From: an uncultured Collinsella sp.
GTDB lineage: Bacteria > Actinomycetota > Coriobacteriia > Coriobacteriales > Coriobacteriaceae
DNA: 6,024 nt
Direction of reading: 5' to 3'
Assembly: GCA_900547655.1 (NCBI GenBank)
Contig: URHQ01000104.1
Location: 1-6,024 of the forward strand
The notes under the pieces were generated by a model. That model made no database searches, was not told the DNA's origin, and saw only the letters and a list, made by a program, of their open reading frames with translations. The position numbers and the translations under genes were made by a program. This document shows, one piece after another, positions 5,362 to 6,024 of this stretch (the stretch's first letter is position 1; each line of letters begins with the position of its first letter).

Positions 5362-6024
5362 TCTCGCTTGTCGTTGCTGCCGTCTTGTTGCTGATTCATG
5401 CGCTGGTTTGCCTGATGCTGTGGACGCTCATGAAGTTGGGCCTGCTGCCGGTGCGCGGGCACATGCTGGCTGTGATAGTGCTGGTACCGCTGTGGGGCCC
5501 GTTGCTGGTGGTTCTGCTATCGGTCCGCAGCGCGGTGTTTGGCGAGGGGCTGAAAGAGTCTGCGCTGGAGTCGCTGCGCTTCAACGACGACCTGCATCGC
5601 AGCATCCTGGTTCACGACCGTGACGCCGATGCGGGCGTGGTCCCGCTCGAGGAGGCGCTCATCGTCAACGACCCGGCATACCGGCGCCGTCTAATGCTTT
5701 CCATGCTCACCGAGGAGCCCGACGCGTACCTGGCGCAGCTACAGGCGGCTAAGCTTAACGACGACGTTGAGGTGGCGCACTATGCCGCGACGGCGGTGGC
5801 GCAGATCTCCAAGGAGTCCGACCTTAAACTGCAGCAGCTGGAGCGTGCCTTTAAGACGGACCCGAGTGCGCAAAACCTCAACGAATACTGCGATTTTCTT
5901 GGTGAATACTTGGGCTCGGGTTTGGCTGAGGGGCGCGTGGCTCAGATTCAGCGCCAACAGTACGCGCGCCTGCTTGCGCGTCGCTGCGAGCGCGAAGACA
6001 CTTTTGAGCTGCGCCTGTCTCTTA
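5358..6024 (+). CDS. pelE: PelE-like membrane protein, cut by window edge
   Basis: A frame opening at TTG 5358 stays open for 222 codons to the window edge with no stop. It overlaps the pelD stop in TTGA. Two hydrophobic helices lie at about residues 2-30 and 35-56, with the conserved-looking prolines of PelE-type proteins. The rest is cytoplasmic, charged and helical. It contains PLEEALIVNDP (96-106), as found in PelE before its helical repeats, and NDDVEVAHYAATAV (134-147). The region from about 120 onward reads as TPR-like or HEAT-like repeats. PelE is a partner of PelD and PelG in the inner-membrane Pel synthase complex, where its repeats probably bind other components. The order pelD-pelE matches the Gram-positive pelDEADAFG layout. 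The C-terminus lies outside the window. The codon bias is the same GC-rich type as pelD. The family call is good though based on recognised motifs only. Confidence 0.8.
   Translation, partial: MISLVVAAVLLLIHALVCLMLWTLMKLGLLPVRGHMLAVIVLVPLWGPLLVVLLSVRSAVFGEGLKESALESLRFNDDLHRSILVHDRDADAGVVPLEEALIVNDPAYRRRLMLSMLTEEPDAYLAQLQAAKLNDDVEVAHYAATAVAQISKESDLKLQQLERAFKTDPSAQNLNEYCDFLGEYLGSGLAEGRVAQIQRQQYARLLARRCEREDTFELRLSL

Overview
The window suggests a moderately high-GC Gram-positive bacterium. My best guess is a Collinsella-like gut member of the Coriobacteriia. This rests on the SDR-fused PelD followed by PelE, GTG and TTG starts with purine-rich ribosome binding sites, and an impression (not checked) that the short intergenic sequences resemble ones seen in Collinsella. 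No marker gene here fixes the genus.

Region 1 (1-891) has no convincing gene. It is unusually rich in inverted repeats. It holds a candidate terminator near 139-157, a hairpin joined to a 12-bp perfect palindrome at 298-338, a run of hairpins ending in a clear intrinsic terminator at 433-529, a long imperfect inverted repeat at 612-724, another 12-bp palindrome at 748-759, and an AT-rich stretch with a possible promoter just before the first real gene. The 9-mer cggcctgtc occurs three times and aacccccga twice here, which suggests mobile or recurring intergenic elements.

Region 2 (892-3119) is a tightly coupled two-gene operon, with stop and start sharing one base in TAGTG. The first gene is an ABC/OLD-type AAA ATPase of 493 residues. 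The second is a 248-residue protein with the hallmarks of a TOPRIM nuclease. ATPase plus TOPRIM pairs are a recurring plan in anti-phage defence (OLD, Gabija, PARIS and probably AbiL-type systems). This pair matches none of them well enough for me to name it. Its base composition and codon use are lower in GC than the genes after it, which fits an acquired cassette.

Region 3 (3223 to the right end) is the start of a Pel exopolysaccharide cluster. PelD is a c-di-GMP receptor with an extra N-terminal SDR-like domain, four membrane segments, a GAF domain and a degenerate GGDEF domain that keeps an RxxD inhibitory-site motif. A four-base overlap (TTGA) leads into pelE, which starts at TTG and runs off the window. 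By analogy with the Gram-positive pelDEADAFG layout, a PelA-type deacetylase, PelF and PelG should follow. PelD and PelE would form part of the membrane complex that switches polymer synthesis on when c-di-GMP binds. The defence pair and the pel genes look like neighbours by insertion, not partners in one pathway.
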